Shown here one piece after another: positions 58,478-64,000 of a stretch of DNA of 64,000 nucleotides. The stretch is from Plotosus lineatus (Eukaryota > Chordata > Actinopteri > Siluriformes > Plotosidae). Under the pieces are notes generated by a model. That model had not been told where the DNA came from. It saw only the letters and a list, made by a program, of their open reading frames with translations, and searched no databases. Position numbers and translations under genes: made by a program. Position 1 is the first letter of the stretch. The number at the start of each line of letters is the position of its first letter. The stretch is taken from the NCBI GenBank assembly GCA_024760905.1, contig CM045745.1, forward strand, positions 16,407,282 to 16,471,281. The letters are read 5' to 3'.

Positions 58478-58948
58478 CAGGGATCCCTCACTTTCCGTGG
58501 TTAATGGGGAGCGAGATCCCCCGCAACCACCAAAATCTGCGAAGTAGGATCAGCTCTCATCCCCCACCCCACCCCCCGACTGATGTATATGTGTATATAA
58601 TATCAATAAATACATATTAAATATTATAAATGCTTATAATAACAATTAAACATTAAAAAATAATGCATAAAATGTAAATACATTATAAATACCCACATAC
58701 AGACGCACCCACTCAATCAGATGCGCATCTCACAAAAATGTAACTAGTTTTGATGGGAGGTTTTGGGTTGTTTTTTTTTTTTTTTTTTTTACATAATTGG
58801 CCTTGTTTTTGTGGCATTTTCCTTAATTTTCCCCCTATTCTTCCTTAATTTCTTTATTTGTTTAATTCGATGAATATTTAAAAAAAAAAAAAACCCATGA
58901 TGCACTGAAGCCGCATGAATTGAAGCGCAAAGTAGCGAGGGGTCCCTG
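58478..58948 (+). mobile_element. Tigger-B copy 2
   Basis: TA on both sides. CAGGGATCCCTCACTTTCCG at left, GCAAAGTAGCGAGGGGTCCC at right, closing CTG at 58948. 471 bp, no coding part. Closely follows copy 1 throughout. Confidence 0.88.
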
Positions 58949-59819
58949 TATTTGTAAATATTTACACATGTCCACATTTCCATCTGCATCATGGAATATC
59001 TGGTTCCTCTTCAGATCCATTCCTGAGTTGTCAAATGTCCATTATTAACCATCCAGTACATTTTCACTACGGCACCTCTTCACACTGTGTCAAACATAAT
59101 TAGAAGAAAACGACTTCTTTTTACTGCACTTTTGCAATAACTGACTGCAATTCAACGGAAAAAGGGGACAAGAGCACTTCCAAAGGCCCAAGCAAAGACC
59201 AGGTACTTTACACTTGGATTGCAATGCTATTGGACAAAGCCAGCAAGTTACTCCAGTTCCACAGCTAGCAGGAGCAGCACCAGCCAAATGTTCCTTTGTG
59301 TTCAATAAACCCTCTTTTGGTCTTACCTCACAGTTTCCTAAGCGCTCACAGCTCCTGAAACCCAGGACTGAGACCTGCATATGAAAGAAAAAAACAAGAA
59401 CGAGTAGATTTATCTATATCTGCCCCAACATCTAGCTCCTTCCATTAGCACAAGCCCTGCTGCCTCAAACCACGAATAAACAGCACTCTATACTTGTTAA
59501 GTTCAGACCGCCAAAGGTTTGTTTGAAAGAAAACAGAGAAATTACTTCGTACAGACCTTGTCCATCCTGATGCATCCTTAGAGGACTTGTGAGCTTCCTC
59601 TGGTGCACGACACATGAACCTTACAAAACTGCTACACCTCCGCACACAGCCTTCATCTGTCCTGCCCTGTCTTTCATTTCCCCACCGTGTCCACCCACAG
59701 CTACCTTTCCTTCTTTTTTCTTTCTGTCTCTGCAGAGGTCATGCTCTCCTTGAAAGTTTGGCAATAAAAATAACTGTGGCGTTGTGCACTGCACACACCA
59801 CACCTATGTTCCACTGGGC

Positions 59820-59862
<43 letters not shown>

Positions 59863-60864
59863 GTTTGGGTATGGGTGGGTACCAGCTAGTTTGTTCCACG
59901 CTCCCTGGTGACCATAAGGAACCATTTTTACAAAGGAGGCTTTTATGCAGACTGGAATGGTTCTCCATCTATATTCCTCCATTTCTTAGACACCACCTTG
60001 CTAATTATGAACCATGAAAATATCAAAAAACCTTCTGCACCCCATTCTTCAAACAGTGCCTGGCAGACAAGAGTGTTGAGGAGGCAGCTTACACTAGTGG
60101 GAGCTCAATGTTCACTAACTTTTAATTAACATATTTCATTTGTGAAAACAAAACGGTGGGAGGAATGAGGGGCAGGCCATGGGTGAGGAGAGGAAACAAA
60201 TGGCATCACTGCACCTCCTTTCCTGCCACTCCTCAGCATGATAAAATACACTCTCCGTTTCAGCCTTAGGAAGTAGAGAGCCATCTCAAATTACCCGAAA
60301 CAAGGCTAGAAAATTATAAGTCCCACAGTGGGAATAGCCTCACTACAATAAGTGGTTTTGAGAGGCCATTCTTAGTAGTTGCTAAAAGTTCCAAATCTCT
60401 GGGAAGAAGCAAATGTCAACAAAGTCAAGAATTTGATTAAATTGGATTTTTAGCCAAATAATCAAGTTATTCAGTCCATGCACATACACTGTTAACTTAA
60501 TGTAATTTTCAATATCTATCCAAGTGCGGAAATATACCGTACCTGAATAAAGAGAAAAAATGAATATCCTCCTTCAGAGCAACAGAATGTGCTGTTCAAA
60601 TAAATGTAAGTATTGTGGGTCGTCTTACAGTACAACAACTCAATATAGGGGTCATAATGGTGGCAGCTGATCAATCAATGCAATATGAAATATGTAGTGC
60701 AGAGGAGTAAAAAAAGTGTAGCCACGAGCTTTTTATAGTTTAAATTTTTTTTTAATCAAGATAGACACTTGAGCTGTGCACACATAAGCAACCAGGTGCA
60801 TATAGGCTGTGTAATGGAATCTCTTTGAATTAAGTTCTAAAATTTGTTTCAGAATTTTAACATA
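58949..60864. other. non-repetitive stretch between Tigger-B copies
   Basis: No gene or interspersed repeat recognised apart from the (GT)n at 59822-59860. A donor-like TGTGAG|GTAAGA lies near 59325 on the - strand, but the sequence before it does not resemble the start of Shroom4. Confidence 0.35.
59822..59860. repeat. (GT)n microsatellite
   Basis: About 19 GT units. Confidence 0.95.
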
Positions 60865-62217
60865 CAGGGATCCCTCACTTTCCGTGGTTAATTGGAATCG
60901 AGATCCCCCGCGACCATCGAATTTCGCGAAGTAGGATTACCCCCAACCCCCCGACTGACTTATACGTACATGTTTACTGTATGTGTAAATAATATCAATA
61001 AATATATATCCAATGCTATCAATGAATATAATAATAATTAAACATTCAAAATAATGCATAAGATGAAAATAAAACATAAATACGGACACTCCCCAACTTA
61101 CGTTTTTGTTCGGTTCCGGACGACCGAATGTAAGGTGAAAAAAAAAAAAAACAACGTAAGTTGTTACTGTACGTCCCAGTGACGCATGACGTTCATACTG
61201 TACTATACATCCATTAACACCATTACCGTATCTCATAAAACACCCCTAAATCAATTATTATAAACATAACATTGTAAAATAATATCAAATATATCAAATT
61301 ATATCAACATTAATTTCATATAAATTAAATTCAAGCAAAATAATTTCAAATAGATACATTTTAATCAAATTCACTCATCAAATATCAAATACAGTATCAA
61401 ATATAACCTTTAACATTCTCTATGATGCGATCTTTCTGCTTGTAAAAGGTTCCGATGGTCGACGGATGCTCACTTTACATGTAGCTGAGCCGAGTCACTT
61501 TACATGAGGCTTAAAACAGCCAATCAACGCTTACAATATGTAAGGTGCTCCATTGAAAGTAGTTAATTTGCTTGTGCTTGAGACAAAGCACGGGTTATAC
61601 GGTCTTGCGGTCTTTCAAATGAGCAAGGGCGCCAACCATATTTGCTTAGCGTTACAAAAGTCCGCAAAACAGTGTAAACACAAAGATCACAGAGACGACA
61701 TCTTAACACAAGGGTAACACGCACTACTGAACTGGGAAGAAGGAGGGGCACGTCTGTCGTTTGTAAACATTGGATGCAGCGTCATTACGTCAGCGTACTA
61801 TGTAGGTACGTGTCGTACTACAGAGAGCACACTGAACTCAAAATTTGACAATATTTTTTTGGAAAAAAAAAATCAACAAAACGTAAAATCGAAAAAATGT
61901 AAAACGAATAAATGTAAGTTGGGGACCATCTGTACACACGTATATAGACAAGCGCAGATGCACACACTCAGATGTGCACCTCACAAATATGTAAGTAGTT
62001 TTGATGGGGGGGGTGGGGGGGGTTGTTTTTTGTTTGTTCAGGGTTTTTTTTTTGCAAAATTGCCCTTGTTTTGTGGCATTTTCCTTAACTTTCCCCTATT
62101 GTTCCTTAATTTCTTTATTTTTCAGTTCAATGAATATTTAAAAAAAAAAAAAAAAAAAAAAAAACACGATGCACTGAAGCTGTATGAATTGAAGCACGAA
62201 GTAGCGAGGGATCACTG
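60865..62217 (+). mobile_element. Tigger-B copy 3, carrying a nested element
   Basis: TA on both sides (60863-60864 and 62218-62219). CAGGGATCCCTCACTTTCCG at left; right end GTAGCGAGGGATCACTG. An 850-bp element is inserted at 61083; the remaining 500 bp match copies 1 and 2. Confidence 0.88.
61083..61932. mobile_element. nested pogo-like element, TA target
   Basis: Flanked by TA (61081-61082, 61933-61934). Left end CGGACACTCCCCAACTTACG; complement of the right end CAGATGGTCCCCAACTTACA. The internal sequence near 61740-61800 (GGGGCACGTCTGTCGTTTGT) resembles 35360-35400. No transposase seen. Confidence 0.82.
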
Positions 62218-62529
62218 TATATATGATGAAACATAATGAAAAGCAAACTAAAACACTATATTTATAGTTTATATTTACATGTTACCATGACAGAAAGGCC
62301 AGGTGAGCTCTGCATGCTCCAAGCACACGTAAATGCGATGTAAATAACACCATCTGTTCAGGTTTTCATTTAGAGTTTAGTACATACTAGATGGAAATGT
62401 AAGCAAACCACATAAAGGTGCGTTCCTACACACGTTTAAATTTTTATGATTTATTTTTCCATTTTAAAGCATGGTTACGATGACACCACATGCTACAACA
62501 AACGGTGAGTATCTGTCTACCTGCGACCA

Positions 62530-62873
62530 TAGGAGAGGTTCCAGTAAGAGTTGGCAATTCCCCTAGGATAGGTTCCAGTAGAGTTGGCAATTCCCTTGGA
62601 TAGGTTCCAGTAGAATTGGCAATTCCCCTAGGATAGGTTCCAGTAGAGTTGGCAATTCCCCTAGGAGAGGTTCCAGTAGAATTGGCAATTCACTTAAGAG
62701 AGGTGTCAGTAGAATTGGCAATTCTCCTAGGTGAGGGCCAGTACAATTGGCAATTCCCCTAGGAGAGATTCCAGTAGAGTTGGCAATTCCCCTAGGATAG
62801 GTTCCAGTAGAGATGGCAATTCCCCTAGGAGAGGTTCCCATAGAATTGGCAATTCCCCTAGGAGAGGTTACAC
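62530..62873. repeat. 33-bp minisatellite, block 1 (about 10 units)
   Basis: The unit contains GGTTCCAGTAGAGTTGGCAA then TTCCCCTAGGAGA. As 33 is a multiple of three, the array is open in several frames on both strands and gives false 11-residue-repeat peptides. Confidence 0.95.
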
Positions 62874-62959
62874 AACATAAATAGAAAATTGTCACAAAGG
62901 GACTGCATTTAGTGAATAACAGCTATCACCTTGTGAATATATATCTCTGTGTGGTTTGC

Positions 62960-63040
62960 AAAGCGGGCAAGGGTGGCCTGGTGGTAAAGGTGCTGGATCA
63001 CTGATCATATGGTGGGGAATTCAAGTCCCACTCTCAACGA
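62960..63040 (+). mobile_element. SINE-A head fragment inside the minisatellite region
   Basis: GGGCAAGGGTGGCCTGGTGG, TAAAGGTGCTGGATCACTGA and GGGGAATTCAAGTCCCACTC: box A and box B of SINE-A, without body or tail. Confidence 0.7.
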
Positions 63041-63152
63041 ATTCTACTGGAACCTCTCCCGCTTGATTCCAGTAGAGTTGGCAATTCCCCTAGGAGAGAT
63101 TCCAGTAGAATTGTCAATTCCCCCTTGGAGAGGTTCCAGTAGAATTGTCAAT
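63038..63152. repeat. 33-bp minisatellite, block 2 (one inverted unit, about 2.6 direct units)
   Basis: GAATTCTACTGGAACCTCTC (63042-63061) is the inverted form of the unit; direct units follow from 63066. Confidence 0.85.
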
Positions 63153-63327
63153 AAAAATAAAAACGTACAACTATCAAAATAAAGAAAATAATAGAAATAA
63201 CATTACATTAGAGTACAATGGAATACAATCAAAACAGTGAAAATGTGAGATGGGTGCACCACATTAAATTACAGAAGTAGCCAGATACTCTATACACATT
63301 TCAAAACCAAGCGGCTTGAATAGCATG

Positions 63328-63922
63328 ACTCCAGTAGAGTTGGCAGTAGAGTAGACTCCAGTAGAGTTGGCAATTCCCCTAGGAAAGGTACCAGGAGAGT
63401 TGGCAATTCCCCTAGGAGAGGTTCCAGTAGAATTGGCAATTCCCCTAGGAGAGGGTGCAATAGAATTGGCAATTCACCTAAGAGAGGTGTCAGTAGAATC
63501 GGCAATTCCCCTAGGAGAGGGTCCAATAGAATTGGCAATTCACCTAAGAGAGGTGTCAGTAGAAATGGCAATTCCCCTCGGAGAGGGTCCAGTACAATTG
63601 GCAATTCCCCTAGGAGAGATTCCAGGAGAGTTGGTAATTCCCCTAGAAGAGGGTCCAGTAGAGTTGGCAATTCCCCTAGGATAGGTTCCAGTAGAATTGG
63701 CAATTTCCCCTAGGATAGGTTCCAGTAGAATTGGCAATTCCCCTAGGAGAGGTTCCAATAGTTGGCAATTCTGATAGGAGAGGTTCCAGTAGAGTTGGCA
63801 ATTCCCCTAGGAGAGGTTCCAGTAGAGTTGGCAATTCACCTAAGAGAGATTCCAGTAGAGTTGGCAATTCCCCTAGGAGAGGTTCCAGTAGAGATGGCAA
63901 TTCCCCTAAGATAGGTTCCTAT
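63328..63922. repeat. 33-bp minisatellite, block 3 (about 18 units)
   Basis: Same unit as block 1. Variant units (GGTGTCAGTAGAA and GGGTCCAATAGAATTGGCAA) alternate between 63450 and 63580, a 66-bp higher-order period. Open frames on both strands here are by-products of the repeat. Confidence 0.95.
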
Positions 63923-64000
63923 AATATTTCCATTAATAATTCCATAATAAAGAATAAAGTGATTCAGAAAATAAAAATTAAATTCAATAAAAATCACATT

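Noticed and set aside
59090..59380. Candidate first exon of shroom4 on the - strand (MQVSVLGFRSCERLGNCE before TGTGAG|GTAAGA)
   Set aside because: The peptide does not resemble the start of a Shroom PDZ domain (no APWGF-type loop) and the phase/length does not support it.
63290..63900. Long 11-residue-repeat proteins on both strands (LLGELPTLLEP-type)
   Set aside because: They are translations of a 33-bp minisatellite whose length is a multiple of three; frames are open on both strands, with no gene structure around them.
62530..63922. Possible CRISPR-like array
   Set aside because: Units are directly contiguous with no spacers and the DNA is vertebrate.

Overview
The window is teleost fish genomic DNA: spliced vertebrate genes with GT/AG introns, abundant (CA)n and (TA)n microsatellites, and a dense load of fish-type transposons (Tc1, hAT, Tigger/pogo-like, an RTE-clade LINE, several tRNA-derived SINE families). 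The species cannot be told from the sequence alone. About 6 kb is protein-coding; the rest is introns and repeats.

Two host genes are recognised and they converge tail to tail. otub1 (ubiquitin thioesterase OTUB1) is complete on the + strand, seven coding exons from 4385 to 12706, 266 residues, catalytic Asp83/Cys86/His260 present. shroom4 is on the - strand, nine visible coding exons from 53601 down to a stop at 17675-17677. It encodes 1644 visible residues; the first coding exon (start of the PDZ domain) lies outside the window or was not found. The phases of all exons fit. A 2.2-kb RTE-clade LINE copy lies between the two 3' ends.

Layout: 1-4260, repeat-rich flank upstream of otub1; 4261-13030, otub1, whose introns hold SINEs and a 1.63-kb decayed Tc1 element; 13093-15345, RTE LINE; about 16.1-31.46 kb, shroom4 3' UTR and exons 10 to 3; 31.46-53.45 kb, the very long shroom4 intron 2, holding a pile-up of pogo-like elements (34.9-36.9 kb), a second RTE copy (40.1-42.4 kb), a SINE/LINE chimera (48.0-48.5 kb), a Tigger-like element with another transposon nested in it (49.2-51.4 kb) and a Tc1 element ending 34 bp from shroom4 exon 2; 53.6-64 kb, shroom4 intron 1 or upstream sequence, with three copies of a second pogo-like family, one of them nested, and a 33-bp minisatellite at 62.5-63.9 kb.

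The most interesting structures are: (i) a 1,340-bp transposon (49756-51095) with 14-bp terminal inverted repeats and a 6-bp target duplication, proven by an empty-site relative in the same window, which carries a coding-like exon with a splice donor; (ii) a SINE family sharing its 3' tail with the RTE LINE, together with a direct SINE/LINE chimera; (iii) tandem repeats with a CCAAT-box and a GC-box in each unit inside the pogo-like elements. otub1 acts on ubiquitin chains and E2 enzymes in the cytoplasm; shroom4 is a cytoskeletal regulator; nothing here links the two functionally.
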